A stretch of DNA of 64,000 nt from Denitratisoma oestradiolicum (GCF_902813185.1 NZ_LR778301.1:3576001-3640000); one strand, 5' to 3'; shown: positions 1-8,912, counted from the first letter of the stretch. A program made the numbers and translations. The notes: generated from the letters alone by a model not told the origin.

Positions 1-1
1 C

Positions 2-499
2 AATTCCCAGCTTTACGCTGTGAATAGTGACGGCAGCGGCGTCGCCCGACTTGCCACCTCTTCTGGCATCGACACCGAACCCCAGTACTCCCCTGATGGA
101 GACTGGATCTATTTCACCTCCGACAGGGGCGGCAGCCCTCAGATCTATCGCATCCCCGCCAATGGCGGTCAGGCTGAGCGGGTGACCTTCGAAGGCAGCT
201 ACAACGTTACGCCGCGCCTCTCGCCCAATGGCAAGAGCATGGCCTACATTTCCCGGGAATCGGGACGATTCCAGGTCACCCTGATGGATCTGGCCACCCG
301 CCAGACCCAGATCCTCACCGACTCCACCAAGGATGAGTCACCCAGCTTCGCCCCCAATGGACGCATGATCATCTATGCTACCGAGGTCGGGGGGCGGGGC
401 GTCCTGGCGGCGGTATCCGCCGACGGGCGGGTGAAGCAGAAACTTTCCGTCCAGGCCGCCGATATCCGGGAACCGTCCTGGGGCCCCCTCGCAAAATAA
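2..499 (+). CDS. tolB: TolB, C-terminal part (5' end outside window)
   Basis: Periplasmic beta-propeller protein of the Tol-Pal envelope system, which binds Pal and helps maintain outer-membrane integrity during division. The open frame enters from the left edge, so only about 165 C-terminal residues are present. They show repeated WD40-like/TolB blades, for example '[15 protein letters not shown]', '[11 protein letters not shown]' and '[11 protein letters not shown]', each with the SPDG-type turn. The pal gene follows after 27 bp, which is the expected order. The start and signal peptide cannot be seen. Family identity is firm from the repeats and context. Confidence 0.95.
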   Translation, partial: NSQLYAVNSDGSGVARLATSSGIDTEPQYSPDGDWIYFTSDRGGSPQIYRIPANGGQAERVTFEGSYNVTPRLSPNGKSMAYISRESGRFQVTLMDLATRQTQILTDSTKDESPSFAPNGRMIIYATEVGGRGVLAAVSADGRVKQKLSVQAADIREPSWGPLAK

Positions 500-526
500 C
501 CACCACCGTTCATTAAGGAGACCGTA

Positions 527-1054
527 ATGCGTAACGCCCTTGTCCTCGCCGCCCTCGCCGCCAGCCTGCTGGCTGCCTGCAGCAGCCAGCCCCCCGCCCC
601 CGAACAGAAGCCCGCTCCTGTAGCAGCCCCCCAGCCAGCAGCCCAGCCCATGCCGGTCACTCAGGACGACCCCAACGCCCTCACCATCGCCAACCTGAAG
701 AATCCCAAGAGCATTCTGTCCAAGCGGGAAGTGTTCTTTGACTATGACCAGTACGTGGTGAAACCGGAATTCAAGGCCCTGATCGAAGCCCATGCCCGCT
801 TCCTTGCCGCCAATCCGACGATGAAAATGTTGATCCAGGGCAACGCCGACGAGCGTGGCAGCCGCGAGTACAACCTGGCCCTGGGCCAGAAGCGGGCGGA
901 AGCCGTGAAGAAGGCACTGCTGCTGCTGGGCGGTCGCGAGGACCAGGTGGAAGCGGTGAGCCTGGGCGAAGAGAAGCCCCGTTGCACCAGCCATGATGAA
1001 GACTGCTGGTATCAGAACCGCCGCGACGACATCCTCTATTCCGGGGAGTACTGA
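527..1054 (+). CDS. pal: Pal, peptidoglycan-associated lipoprotein
   Basis: Outer-membrane lipoprotein that links the outer membrane to peptidoglycan and interacts with TolB. Residues 1-18 form a lipoprotein signal with lipobox LLAAC, giving lipidated Cys18. A Pro/Ala-rich linker follows to about residue 50. The rest is an OmpA-like domain starting near 'VFFDYDQYVV' and containing the diaminopimelate-binding segment 'GNADERGSREYN'. The 175-residue length is normal. The start has a good ribosome binding site (AAGGAG). The stop overlaps the cpoB start as TGATG, suggesting translational coupling. Confidence 0.97.
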   Translation: MRNALVLAALAASLLAACSSQPPAPEQKPAPVAAPQPAAQPMPVTQDDPNALTIANLKNPKSILSKREVFFDYDQYVVKPEFKALIEAHARFLAANPTMKMLIQGNADERGSREYNLALGQKRAEAVKKALLLLGGREDQVEAVSLGEEKPRCTSHDEDCWYQNRRDDILYSGEY

Positions 1055-1794
1055 TGCGGCGCGCAGGACTTGCCCTCCTGCTCCTGGCCTGCGCCCTGCC
1101 GGCGCGGGCCGGGCTGTTTGACGACGACGAGGCGCGCGCCCGCATCGGCAAGCTCCAGGGCGAGGTGTCCGAGCTGACACAACGGCAGGAGACCACCGGC
1201 AAAAACCAGGTGGACTTCGCCAATCAGGTGGAAACCCTGAACGCCGAACTGGCCAGGCTACGGGGACAGATCGAGGTATTGACCTACGAACTGGACGCAG
1301 CCCAGAAACGGCAGAAGGATTTTTACGTCGACCTGGACAACCGCCTGCGGGCCCTGGAAACCAGCGCCGCGGCTTCTGCGGCTGCCACCGAGGGCACTAC
1401 TACGCCAGTGGCGGCAGACCCGGCAGCGGAAACTGACAACTACGAAAGCGCCCTGAAAGCCCTGAAGGCATCCCGCTTCAAGGAAGCCCTGGCCGCCTTC
1501 AGCGCCTTCATCAAGGCCTACCCGGAGAGCAACCTCCAGCCCAGCGCCCATTTCTGGGCCGGCTACTGTCTCAACCAACTGCGGGAACCCGCCAAGGCCG
1601 CCGACATGTTTGGTCGCCTGGCCGCCCAATGGCCGGATGATCCCAAGGCGCCGGAGGCCTTGCTGGCGCAGGCCAACAGCCTGGAAGACGCCGGCCAGCG
1701 AGCCGCCGCCCGCAAGGTGCTGACCACCCTGGCGGCGAAATACCCGGCCAGCGAGTCCGGCAAAAAAGCCAAGCAGCAATTGAAGAAAAAGTAG
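1054..1794 (+). CDS. cpoB: CpoB/YbgF, Tol-Pal associated TPR protein
   Basis: Periplasmic protein that coordinates outer-membrane constriction with peptidoglycan synthesis in the Tol-Pal system. The N-terminus is a Sec signal (about residues 1-20, ending ALPARA). A coiled-coil trimerisation region rich in Glu/Gln/Leu covers about residues 30-105, followed by an Ala/Thr linker. The C-terminal 120 residues are tetratricopeptide repeats ('YESALKALKASRFKEALAAF', 'AHFWAGYCLNQLREPAKAADM'). The ATG overlaps the pal stop by one base, and the TAG stop overlaps the queE GTG by one base, so pal-cpoB-queE look co-translated. Confidence 0.94.
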   Translation: MRRAGLALLLLACALPARAGLFDDDEARARIGKLQGEVSELTQRQETTGKNQVDFANQVETLNAELARLRGQIEVLTYELDAAQKRQKDFYVDLDNRLRALETSAAASAAATEGTTTPVAADPAAETDNYESALKALKASRFKEALAAFSAFIKAYPESNLQPSAHFWAGYCLNQLREPAKAADMFGRLAAQWPDDPKAPEALLAQANSLEDAGQRAAARKVLTTLAAKYPASESGKKAKQQLKKK

Positions 1795-2450
1795 TGGCAG
1801 CAGATCTTTCCGCCAAGCTGCGGATCACCGAGATATTCCATTCGATCCAGGGCGAGTCCACCCGCGTGGGCCTGCCCAGCATCTTCGTCCGGCTCACCGG
1901 CTGCCCCCTGCGATGCGACTGGTGCGATACCGACTATGCCTTCAGCGGCGGCGAAACCATGACCGTCGGCACGGTACTGGAAAAGGTGGCAGCCCTGGGC
2001 TGCCCCACGGTCTGCGTCACCGGCGGCGAGCCCCTGGCCCAGAAGGGCTGTCTGGAACTGCTGAAGGCCCTCTGCGACGCGGGCTATTCGGTTTCCCTGG
2101 AAACCAGCGGCGCCCTGGACATCACCCCGGTGGATGACCGGGTTTCCCGTGTCATGGACCTCAAGGCGCCGGGCTCCGGCGAGGAGGCCAGCAACCGTTG
2201 GGACAACCTGGCTCGCCTGACCCCCCGGGACGAACTGAAACTGGTGCTGTCCTCCCGGGAGGATTACGACTGGGCCGTTCGTCAATTGCGCGAGCATCGC
2301 CTGGCAGAGCGCTGCCCGATACTGTTCTCGCCGGTCCAGGGCCAACTGGCGCCTGAGCAGCTGGCCCAGTGGATACTGGAAGACCGGCTGCCGGTGCGCT
2401 TCCAGTTGCAGTTGCACAAGATACTCTGGCAAGACTCCAAGGGCCGCTGA
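1794..2450 (+). CDS. queE: QueE, 7-carboxy-7-deazaguanine synthase
   Basis: Radical SAM enzyme that converts 6-carboxytetrahydropterin to 7-carboxy-7-deazaguanine in preQ0/queuosine biosynthesis. It has the QueE-type cluster Cys37-X3-Cys41-X2-Cys44 ('GCPLRCDWC') and a 'VTGGEPLAQ' SAM-binding motif. The 218-residue length is typical. It starts with GTG, overlapping the cpoB TAG by one base. queC lies 173 bp downstream on the same strand, so two steps of the same pathway sit together, as is usual beside tol-pal in betaproteobacteria. Confidence 0.95.
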   Translation: MAADLSAKLRITEIFHSIQGESTRVGLPSIFVRLTGCPLRCDWCDTDYAFSGGETMTVGTVLEKVAALGCPTVCVTGGEPLAQKGCLELLKALCDAGYSVSLETSGALDITPVDDRVSRVMDLKAPGSGEEASNRWDNLARLTPRDELKLVLSSREDYDWAVRQLREHRLAERCPILFSPVQGQLAPEQLAQWILEDRLPVRFQLQLHKILWQDSKGR

Positions 2451-2623
2451 CACATGAAGGCTCGCCCCCCTTCGCCCCCCTCCGGGGGATTCGATACGGC
2501 TCGCTACGCTCGAAGTTACAGGGAACGCTGTAGCAGCATCGATAGGTTGCGGCTGGCGCCGCGTGCCGCTTTTCCTTGGGGCAGCCCGGCGGAAAAGCTT
2601 CATTTTCACGTCAAGGCATCCCC

Positions 2624-3298
2624 ATGAAACCTGCCGTCATACTGCTGTCAGGAGGTCTCGATTCCGCCACGGTGCTGGCCATGGCGCGAGAGCAAGGCTT
2701 CGCCTGTCATTGCCTGTCGGTGGATTACGGCCAGCGCCACAGCACCGAACTGGCGGCCGCCCGGCGCGTGGCCGCCGCCCAGGGCGCCCGGGAGTTCCGG
2801 GTGCTGCATCTGGACATGAACCAGTTCGGCGGCTCGGCCCTGACGGACATGGGTCTCACGGTGCCCACGGGCGGCGTCGCGACCTCGGGCATCCCGATCA
2901 CCTATGTGCCGGCCCGCAATACCATCATGCTGGCCCTGGCCATGGGCTGGGCCGAAGTGCTGGGGGCCGACGACCTGTTCGTCGGCGTCAATGCGGTGGA
3001 TTACTCGGGCTATCCGGACTGCCGGCCAGAATTCATCCGGGCCTTCGAGACCATGGCCAACCTGGCCACCCGGGCCGGCGTGGAAGGCCATCGCCTGCAC
3101 ATTCATGCCCCCCTGATCGACATGACCAAGGCCCAGATCATCGAGACCGGCCATCGCCTGGGGGTGGACTATGGCCTCACCATCTCCTGCTATCAGGCCG
3201 ACGACCAAGGCCGGGCCTGCGGACTGTGCGATTCCTGCCGGCTGCGCCGGGCCGGGTTCGAAGCCGCCGGTGTGGCTGACCCGACCCCCTATCGCTGA
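2624..3298 (+). CDS. queC: QueC, 7-cyano-7-deazaguanine synthase
   Basis: ATP-dependent ligase that makes preQ0 from 7-carboxy-7-deazaguanine and ammonia. The PP-loop is 'SGGLDS' at residues 9-14. Near the C-terminus Cys189, Cys199, Cys202 and Cys205 form the zinc site. The ATG at 2624 is chosen because the conserved N-terminus ([11 protein letters not shown]) begins there; an upstream in-frame ATG at 2576 would add 16 unconserved residues. It gives 224 aa, normal for the family. trmB converges on it with a one-base gap. Confidence 0.96.
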   Translation: MKPAVILLSGGLDSATVLAMAREQGFACHCLSVDYGQRHSTELAAARRVAAAQGAREFRVLHLDMNQFGGSALTDMGLTVPTGGVATSGIPITYVPARNTIMLALAMGWAEVLGADDLFVGVNAVDYSGYPDCRPEFIRAFETMANLATRAGVEGHRLHIHAPLIDMTKAQIIETGHRLGVDYGLTISCYQADDQGRACGLCDSCRLRRAGFEAAGVADPTPYR

Positions 3299-3299
3299 A

Positions 3300-3986
3300 T
3301 CAGCGGCGCCGGAATACCACGTCCCAAACGCCGTGCCCCAGGCGCAGGCCCCGCTGCTCGAACTTGGTCAGGGGCCGGTATTCGGGACGGGGCGCAAAAC
3401 CCGGCGCGGTGTTTTCCAGCAGCGCCTCGCCGGACAGCACTTCCAGCATCTGCTGGGCATACTCTTCCCAATCGGTGGCGCAGTGGAAATAGCCTCCCGG
3501 TGCCAGGCGCTGGCTCAATAAATGGACGAAGGCCGGCTGGATCAGGCGCCGCTTGTGATGGCGCTTTTTGGGCCAGGGATCGGGAAAGAACACATGAATG
3601 CCGGCCAGGGCGCCGGGAGCGATCATGTGGCTGACCACCTCCACCGCATCGTGCTGGATCAGGCGCACGTTGCCCAGTTCTCCCTGGGCAATCTGCTTCA
3701 ATAGCGCACCCACGCCAGGGGTATGGACCTCGATCCCCAGATAGTCGTTTTCCGGATGGGCGGCGGCGATGGTGGCCGTGGTCTCCCCCATGCCGAAACC
3801 GATCTCCAGTATTTTCGGTGCTTCCCGGCCGAAGGTCGCCGCCAGGTCAATTGGGTGAGGTGCGTAGGGAATGCTCCAGCGGGGCATGCCCTCATCGTAG
3901 TGACGCTGCTGGGCGACGGAAACCCGTCCCTGGCGCAGCACGAAGCTGCGAATGTGCCCCGCGGGGGGGGAATCCTGTGTACTCAT
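3300..3986 (-). CDS. trmB: TrmB, tRNA (guanine-N7-)-methyltransferase
   Basis: SAM-dependent enzyme that methylates G46 of tRNAs. The Rossmann SAM motif is '[16 protein letters not shown]' and the family signature '[15 protein letters not shown]' is present. The start at 3986 (MSTQDSPP) gives 228 aa. An in-frame extension further upstream exists but overlaps the neighbouring secreted protein and is not conserved-looking. The start codon overlaps the upstream stop (ATGA type), so the two genes are probably translationally coupled. Confidence 0.95.
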   Translation of the reverse strand: MSTQDSPPAGHIRSFVLRQGRVSVAQQRHYDEGMPRWSIPYAPHPIDLAATFGREAPKILEIGFGMGETTATIAAAHPENDYLGIEVHTPGVGALLKQIAQGELGNVRLIQHDAVEVVSHMIAPGALAGIHVFFPDPWPKKRHHKRRLIQPAFVHLLSQRLAPGGYFHCATDWEEYAQQMLEVLSGEALLENTAPGFAPRPEYRPLTKFEQRGLRLGHGVWDVVFRRR

Positions 3987-4756
3987 GGTAGGGCCTTGAA
4001 CGCTTGATCGGGATGGGCTTCGGGTGTTGCCAGCCAGGCTTCCAGGCCGGCACACTCCTTGGCCAGGGTGGAACGCTCCACCGCCTTGCGGACCCCCTGC
4101 AACCAGTCCTCCAGGGGACGGTCCAGCCCGGCCTCCCGCCAGCGGGGTTCCACGGCGGTCCGGGCTTCGGTCAGGCCGGCCAGATGCTCGGCCTGCCACT
4201 GTTGCAGAGCCTGATCCAGGGACCGGGCGGCAGCGCCATCCAGCCTGCGGCGGCAATAGGCGACCCGGCCCTCGGTGCCGGCGGCAGTGCTGAGGCGGGT
4301 CAGCAGGACTTGCAGACGGAACTGGCCGGCCAGGTCATAACGGGGCTTGGCGAGGGCCTCGGGCAGGGTGGCGCAGGCAGCCCCCAGCTCCGGTTTTCCC
4401 AGGGTTGCATCCAGGGTTTGCTTCAGACCCAGGGCCTGGGCCAGTTGGCTGTCCGTAGCCTCGGCGGCGAAACGGCCGAAATAATAGCGGCCCAGGTCAT
4501 TGCGGGCGGCAGCGATGGCCTCGCCCTGGGCGTCGCGCCAGCGCCGATAGGCGGCACCCACCGCCTCGTCCCGGTCACAGGCCCCTGCCAGCAGACTCAC
4601 TCCATGGTAGAGGCCGAACAGGCGCTGTTGCAGCAGGATGCGGGGCTTGTCGAAGGCGTAGCCGCCGCGCCCCGGGAACTTGGGCAGGACCGTAATGCCC
4701 TCCGCCGCCGCCAGGGAAGTCGCCAGCAACAGGGCCAGCGCCAGGAATTTACGCAC
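3983..4756 (-). CDS. Secreted protein of unknown function
   Basis: A 257-residue protein with a clear Sec signal peptide (residues 1-18, [18 protein letters not shown]), so probably periplasmic. The mature part is mostly helical by composition, rich in Ala, Leu, Arg and Gln, with a few Cys (for example in '[11 protein letters not shown]' and '[12 protein letters not shown]') that might form disulfides. No catalytic motif is recognised. It overlaps trmB by 4 bases and follows thiG on the same strand (the ends overlap slightly), so it is probably co-expressed with thiS-thiG-trmB, which says little about its role. Confidence 0.75.
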   Translation of the reverse strand: MRKFLALALLLATSLAAAEGITVLPKFPGRGGYAFDKPRILLQQRLFGLYHGVSLLAGACDRDEAVGAAYRRWRDAQGEAIAAARNDLGRYYFGRFAAEATDSQLAQALGLKQTLDATLGKPELGAACATLPEALAKPRYDLAGQFRLQVLLTRLSTAAGTEGRVAYCRRRLDGAAARSLDQALQQWQAEHLAGLTEARTAVEPRWREAGLDRPLEDWLQGVRKAVERSTLAKECAGLEAWLATPEAHPDQAFKALP

Positions 4757-5540
4757 GGGGGCTGATCAGCCCTTCGGTCGGGGAACTGGGAGAAGCCGAA
4801 TAATGCTTGCGCGGCATGCGGCCCGCCAGGAAGGCCTCGCGCCCCGCCTCCACCGCCTTTTTCATAGCGCAGGCCATCAGCACCGGGTTCCGGGCATGGG
4901 CGATGGCGGTATTCATCAGCACGCCGTCACAACCCAGTTCCATGGCTACAGCGGCATCCGAAGCCGTGCCCACGCCGGCATCCACCAGCACCGGCACCCG
5001 GCTCTGATCAATGATCAGGCGAAGATTCCAGGGATTGAGGATACCCATGCCGGAACCGATCAGGGAAGCCAGGGGCATGATGGCGACGCAGCCGATATCT
5101 TCCAGCAACTTGGCCTGGATGGGATCGTCGGAGCAATAGACCATCACCTTGAAGCCATCCTTGACCAGGGTTTCCGCCGCCTTCAGGGTCTCAGGCATGT
5201 GGGGGAAAAGGGTATTGGGATCTCCCAACACTTCCAGTTTGACCAGATCGTGTCCATCCATGAGTTCCCGGGCCAGGCGCAGGGTGCGTACCGCGTCGTC
5301 GGCCGTATAGCAGCCGGCGGTATTGGGCAGGTAGGTGAATTCACGGGGCGGCAGGGCATCCAGCAGGGAAGGCTGGCCCGGCTCCTGGCCGATGTTGGTG
5401 CGGCGGATGGCCACGGTGACGATCTGGGCGCCGGAAGCCACCACCGCCTCCCGGGTCTGGGCGAAATCCTGGTACTTGCCGGTCCCCACCAGCAAACGGG
5501 AACGATAGGCCTGGCCTGCGATAACAAGGGAGTCAGTCAT
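4749..5540 (-). CDS. thiG: ThiG, thiazole synthase
   Basis: Forms the thiazole phosphate moiety of thiamine from 1-deoxy-D-xylulose 5-phosphate, dehydroglycine and ThiS thiocarboxylate. It is a TIM barrel. The Schiff-base lysine is probably Lys101 in '[11 protein letters not shown]', and the conserved '[15 protein letters not shown]' is present. The start at 5540 ([10 protein letters not shown]) matches the family N-terminus; an ATG 21 bases upstream would add seven residues and run closer to thiS. thiS ends 7 bp upstream on the same strand. Confidence 0.96.
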   Translation of the reverse strand: MTDSLVIAGQAYRSRLLVGTGKYQDFAQTREAVVASGAQIVTVAIRRTNIGQEPGQPSLLDALPPREFTYLPNTAGCYTADDAVRTLRLARELMDGHDLVKLEVLGDPNTLFPHMPETLKAAETLVKDGFKVMVYCSDDPIQAKLLEDIGCVAIMPLASLIGSGMGILNPWNLRLIIDQSRVPVLVDAGVGTASDAAVAMELGCDGVLMNTAIAHARNPVLMACAMKKAVEAGREAFLAGRMPRKHYSASPSSPTEGLISPRA

Positions 5541-5547
5541 GATTCTC

Positions 5548-5748
5548 TCAGCCGCCGCCAACGGCGGTCACAATTTCAACAACATCCCCGGATGCCAGCC
5601 GGGTCTCGCCATGGAGGCTCTTGGGCACAATCTCACCGTTCCGTTCGACAGCGACGCGCTTGCCCACCAGATTCATGCTGGCCAGCAGATCGGAGAGGGT
5701 AGCGACGGTGGCCAGCTCGCGAGCTTCGCCGTTCAGGGTGATGGTCAT
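5548..5748 (-). CDS. thiS: ThiS, sulfur-carrier protein
   Basis: Ubiquitin-like carrier that is adenylated and thiocarboxylated at its C-terminal glycine and donates sulfur to ThiG. It is 66 aa from the second of two adjacent ATGs ([11 protein letters not shown]); starting at 5751 would add one Met. It ends in the required Gly-Gly tail ('VTAVGGG'). It is first gene of a thiS-thiG unit. No TPP riboswitch-like leader is recognisable between it and the divergent tRNA gene. Confidence 0.93.
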   Translation of the reverse strand: MTITLNGEARELATVATLSDLLASMNLVGKRVAVERNGEIVPKSLHGETRLASGDVVEIVTAVGGG

Positions 5749-5817
5749 CATCGGGCCGGATTTTATCACGGGGGGAATTGCCAGCCCGTCCCCGCCGGCC
5801 TACAATCCCGACCTCTC

Positions 5818-5891
5818 GCGGGCGTCGTATAACGGCATTACCCCAGCTTCCCAAGCTGATGACGAGGGTTCGACTCCCTTCGCCCGCTCCA
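5818..5891 (+). tRNA. tRNA-Gly (anticodon CCC)
   Basis: 74 nt with encoded CCA. The 7-bp acceptor stem pairs GCGGGCG with CGCCCGC. The anticodon loop is TTCCCAA, giving anticodon CCC. The T arm contains GGTTCGACTCC and the discriminator base is T. A strong intrinsic terminator follows after 9 bases. Confidence 0.97.
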
Positions 5892-5900
5892 AACAAGGAA

Positions 5901-5930
5901 AAGCCCAACGACTATCGTTGGGCTTTTTTG
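5901..5930 (+). terminator. Intrinsic terminator of tRNA-Gly
   Basis: Perfect 11-bp stem AAGCCCAACGA / TCGTTGGGCTT with a 3-4 nt loop, followed by a run of T. It sits just downstream of the tRNA-Gly 3' end and also separates it from the convergent NTF2-like gene. Confidence 0.9.
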
Positions 5931-5953
5931 CTTTGTTGCGGCGACGAGCGCGT

Positions 5954-6592
5954 TTAGCGCACCCGTATCTTCGGAATCGGCGCACCCCGGCGCATGGTTT
6001 CCAGGAATTTGTCCAGGGGAGCGGGCTCGGCGACTTCAGGCAAGCCTTCGGGCCGGTTGGCCCAGAAGTCCTTCCAGGAGGGCCACAACTCGGTCCAGGC
6101 GCCACTGTAGGGCTCACGACCTGGCCAGCGCATCTTCATGTCACCGATGGGCGGCTTGTTGAGGTCGGTGGCGTACCAGTAGCAGGGCAGGCGGCGGCGG
6201 AAATACCAGCGGCCGTCGATGCGCTCGTAGTCGTCCCAGTAGAGCATCTGCATGATCACCCACTCCGGGCCAGTCTCGTGCTCGTTCTTGGAATAGACGA
6301 CGCCAAAGGCATGGTCCGGGTCCTTGAACTCGATGATGTGGCCGCCGATGTGGTGGGAGGTGCCGGTGAACTGCAGACGCAGGGTATCGTCCAGCCAGGC
6401 CCTCATGTGCTGGCGTCCGGTCTTGTCCTTGCTGACGCGAATGTCGGGTGCGAACAGGCCCACGTGGGCATCCAGGTCCCGCATATCCAGGGACAAGGCG
6501 TATTTCGCTGGCAGTTGCCGTATCTGATCAAGGGACTCGAGGCGGTCGATTCGTGCGGCCAGGTTGGCCAGGTCGAGATTTTGCTCAGTCAT
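5954..6592 (-). CDS. NTF2/SnoaL-like protein
   Basis: A 212-residue protein of the NTF2-like (ketosteroid-isomerase/SnoaL) fold. Features are the N-terminal helix 'IDRLESLDQIRQLPAKYALS', 'DLDAHVGLFAPDIRV', a His-His pair in 'GTSHHIGGHII', and the strand 'WVIMQMLYWDDYERIDGRWYF'. Such proteins act as isomerases, dehydratases or hydrolases on small alicyclic substrates, and the substrate here is unknown. The start at 6592 (MTEQNLDL) overlaps the end of the upstream TetR gene by 8 bases. The LLM oxidoreductase-TetR-NTF2 order on one strand suggests a small catabolic operon controlled by its own repressor. Confidence 0.8.
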   Translation of the reverse strand: MTEQNLDLANLAARIDRLESLDQIRQLPAKYALSLDMRDLDAHVGLFAPDIRVSKDKTGRQHMRAWLDDTLRLQFTGTSHHIGGHIIEFKDPDHAFGVVYSKNEHETGPEWVIMQMLYWDDYERIDGRWYFRRRLPCYWYATDLNKPPIGDMKMRWPGREPYSGAWTELWPSWKDFWANRPEGLPEVAEPAPLDKFLETMRRGAPIPKIRVR

Positions 6593-7244
6593 GGAGATGT
6601 TTTCCTGTAGCGATGAATCCGGGATCGAAGAAGGGCTGTCCAGGCCGGTCACGCCACTGTTCAAGCCCCAGGAGCACCTGCTCTGAAGCCAGGATCAGAT
6701 ATCGGCGGTTATAGATGCGCGGCGACAACACGGCATTGATGCTGACACCGGCGGCGAAATGGACCAGCATCTGGCCGGCCCGGGTGACGTCCAGTTCCGG
6801 CGCCACCTGCCCCAGGGCGACAGCTTCCTGGAGATCATGGGCAAATCGCTTGTAGGTCGCCAGGGAGCGCTGCTCCAGCAGGGCTTGCCAGTCGGGGCGG
6901 GTGATTGCCAGCCCCCAGTAGTTCAGCCGCACCTTCCAGTGCAGCGTCGCAGCGGGACTCAGAGGCAGGGTGCAGGTCAGGCGGGCACAGACGGCGTCCA
7001 GCCCCTCCTTGCCCCGGGTCAAACGCTGCTCATGCTTCAGGTAGCGTTCATCCACCCAGTCCAGTGCCTTACCAACGATGTGCTCCTTGTCATCGAAATA
7101 ATGCTCGATGACTCCTTTGGAGAAACCAGTGCGCGCGGCAATTTCCCGAAAGGTAGCGGCCGCCAGGCCCTGCTCGGCGATCAGTTCCGCCGCAGCGCGG
7201 GCAATCAATTCACGGCGTTCGTCATGGTCAACTATTTTGGGCAT
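6585..7244 (-). CDS. TetR/AcrR family transcriptional regulator
   Basis: A 219-residue regulator. The N-terminal TetR DNA-binding domain covers about residues 8-55, with the helix-turn-helix 'TFREIAARTGFSKGVIEHYF' and the following 'DDKEHIV'. The C-terminal ligand domain is not assigned to a ligand. It lies between an LLM flavin oxidoreductase (20 bp upstream) and an NTF2-like gene (overlapping), so it probably controls this operon. Candidate inverted repeats lie in the LLM/hsp20 intergenic region around 8290-8390. Confidence 0.9.
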   Translation of the reverse strand: MPKIVDHDERRELIARAAAELIAEQGLAAATFREIAARTGFSKGVIEHYFDDKEHIVGKALDWVDERYLKHEQRLTRGKEGLDAVCARLTCTLPLSPAATLHWKVRLNYWGLAITRPDWQALLEQRSLATYKRFAHDLQEAVALGQVAPELDVTRAGQMLVHFAAGVSINAVLSPRIYNRRYLILASEQVLLGLEQWRDRPGQPFFDPGFIATGKHLHD

Positions 7245-7263
7245 GGCTAAAGATAAGTACGGT

Positions 7264-8253
7264 TCAGATCAGATTGAGTTTCACCCGGGGGGCAATCCGA
7301 TCAAAGAATACTCGAAGCCCCTCCCAGCTCAGGTCCTTTTCCAGTCCTGACATCAGGGGATGCAGGACGAAGGCATCATTCGCTGCCATCGTCGGCGCCA
7401 CTTCCAACACCTGTTCGGGAGTGGCCACCTGGTAGATCCCCATGGCGCGCAGAGCATCGGCATCGGTGACCTCCTGGAACATGGCGTCCAGGGAGGCGCC
7501 CGCCTGCCAGCGGGCATAGGTGTTGGTCTCGTAGAGGCAGTAGGGCGCAAGCCCTTGCCAGGTAAGGTCCGGATTCTCGCTGGCAAAGAGATAGGAGAAG
7601 GGCATGCGCCCCTGGTAGCGGGGAGTCTTGCCCAGGGCTTGGCATTCGGCCACGTAGATGTCATTGAGTTCGGGTAGCCCGCCGATGAAGGCATCCCCCA
7701 GGCGTGCCGCCCGGCGGGCGGCGGGAGCGCTCGTGCCTCCCATGAAGATCGGCGGCTGGGGCTGTTGTACGGGGCGCGGTCGGATGCGGCAGGGGCGGCC
7801 CCGATACTGGAACACGTCCCCAGTCCAGGCCTGCTTGAGCGTAGTGACGCCTTCCTCCATCAATGGGCCTCGCTGCTTCGGATCCACCCCGAACATGGCC
7901 ATCTCTTCCGGGACATAACCGCCCAGCAACAACACCTCGGCGCGACCGTTACTCAACCGGTCCAGCACCGCCACGTCTTCAGCAATACGCAAGGGATCAT
8001 GGAAGGGGAGGATTACATTGACCTGAAGTCGGACATTGCGGGTTATCCGGGCCGCAGCCGTCGCCAGCGCGATGGGGCTGGGGAGATAGTCATCCACCGA
8101 ACCATGGTGCTCGCAGAAATTGATGGTGAGGGGAAAACCCAGGGTGTCCATCCAGGCCACCTGCTCCAAGGCGGTGTCATAGACATCTCCCAGAGACATG
8201 GGGGAAACGCCAGCCGGCGCACGACAGTCATATTTGATTGCGATGTAGGCCAT
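7264..8253 (-). CDS. LLM-class flavin-dependent oxidoreductase
   Basis: A 329-residue luciferase-like monooxygenase-family (TIM barrel) protein. Recognisable segments are 'ATAAARITRNVRLQVNVILPFHDPLRIAEDVAVLDRLS' in two parts, 'GRAEVLLLGGYVPEEMAMFG', and 'PPIFMGGTSAPAARRAARLGDAFIGGLPE'. Members use reduced FMN or F420 to oxygenate or reduce organic substrates; cofactor and substrate cannot be told from sequence. It is first gene of a minus-strand unit with TetR and NTF2-like genes, divergent from hsp20. Confidence 0.85.
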   Translation of the reverse strand: MAYIAIKYDCRAPAGVSPMSLGDVYDTALEQVAWMDTLGFPLTINFCEHHGSVDDYLPSPIALATAAARITRNVRLQVNVILPFHDPLRIAEDVAVLDRLSNGRAEVLLLGGYVPEEMAMFGVDPKQRGPLMEEGVTTLKQAWTGDVFQYRGRPCRIRPRPVQQPQPPIFMGGTSAPAARRAARLGDAFIGGLPELNDIYVAECQALGKTPRYQGRMPFSYLFASENPDLTWQGLAPYCLYETNTYARWQAGASLDAMFQEVTDADALRAMGIYQVATPEQVLEVAPTMAANDAFVLHPLMSGLEKDLSWEGLRVFFDRIAPRVKLNLI

Positions 8254-8289
8254 GAAACTTCACGCTGCCCCTTGGTTGGCTGCCTCCAC

Positions 8290-8390
8290 TATACCGGACA
8301 AACGTCCCATTTCAATCTCCCGGTATACGCGTTATCCATCCAGAGGCAACCCGGCCCCTTGAAATTCCGTATACCCATGCCTATATACGG
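8290..8390. promoter_or_regulatory. Divergent LLM/hsp20 region with repeated GTATAC-like inverted repeats and hsp20 promoter
   Basis: A sigma-70-like promoter for hsp20 is visible: TTGAAA (8359-8364), 17-bp spacer, TATATA (8382-8387). CTTGAAA also resembles the heat-shock -35, but the nearby CCCAT is about 10 bp away, too close for a standard sigma-32 spacing. Inverted elements TATACCGG (8290-8297) / CCGGTATA (8320-8327) and CCGTATA (8367-8373) / TATACGG (8384-8390) are possible operators; the second pair overlaps the -10 box. Confidence 0.5.
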
Positions 8391-8441
8391 GTCATGATGA
8401 ACATGCGGCCCGATATTCACCCCCCACTCAAGGAGAAGAAC

Positions 8442-8852
8442 ATGGCAAATGTAACCCGTTACGACCCGCTAGATGACTTCTTCCGCGGCTTCCTGGTGCG
8501 TCCGGTAGAAATAGGCCAGGGCGACATGCCCTCGGTCAAGATTGATGTCAAGGAACAAGAAAAGGCCTACGTGGTCCATGCCGAACTGCCCGGCATCAAC
8601 AAGGAAGACATCCACGTCAATATCGACGGCTCGATGGTGTCCATCTCGGCGGAACGCAAGCAGGAAAAGGAAGTCAAGGAAGGCGAGCGAGTACTGCGTA
8701 CCGAGCGCTATTTCGGCAAGGTGTCCCGCAGCTTCCAGTTGGGCCAGGAAATCGACGACAACAAGGCCCGCGCCAAATTCAATGATGGCGTGCTGGAGCT
8801 GACCCTGCCCAAGAAGGCCACCACCCAGGCCAGACGGCTGGCAATCGACTGA
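8442..8852 (+). CDS. Small heat-shock protein, Hsp20/alpha-crystallin family
   Basis: A cytoplasmic holdase chaperone of 136 residues. The alpha-crystallin domain spans about residues 38-132, with 'VHAELPGINKEDIHVNIDGS' and 'RAKFNDGVLELTLPKK'. The ATG at 8442 follows the ribosome binding site AAGGAGAAGAAC; upstream in-frame ATGs at 8394 would add 16 unrelated residues. The C-terminus (KATTQARRLAID) lacks an obvious isolated IXI tail motif. A strong terminator follows. Confidence 0.93.
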   Translation: MANVTRYDPLDDFFRGFLVRPVEIGQGDMPSVKIDVKEQEKAYVVHAELPGINKEDIHVNIDGSMVSISAERKQEKEVKEGERVLRTERYFGKVSRSFQLGQEIDDNKARAKFNDGVLELTLPKKATTQARRLAID

Positions 8853-8878
8853 ACAAGGCCCTTCCAACTGAACCAGAG

Positions 8879-8912
8879 ACGGGCGTGACTATTCCAGTCG
8901 CGCCCGTTTTCA
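8879..8912 (+). terminator. Intrinsic terminator after hsp20
   Basis: A 12-bp stem (8879-8890 with 8896-8907, one T-G wobble), loop ATTCC, then TTTT. It lies between hsp20 and the convergent XRE gene. Confidence 0.88.

Noticed and set aside
2451..2623. PreQ1 riboswitch in front of queC
   Set aside because: No preQ1-type pseudoknot or its A-rich tail could be recognised; the gap is GC-rich and repeat-like.
5749..5817. TPP riboswitch upstream of thiS-thiG
   Set aside because: The space is too short and lacks the CUGAGA thi-box core.
8355..8380. Classical sigma-32 promoter for hsp20
   Set aside because: CTTGAAA is present, but the CCCAT that could be its -10 is only about 10 bp away; the TTGAAA-17-TATATA sigma-70 arrangement fits better.
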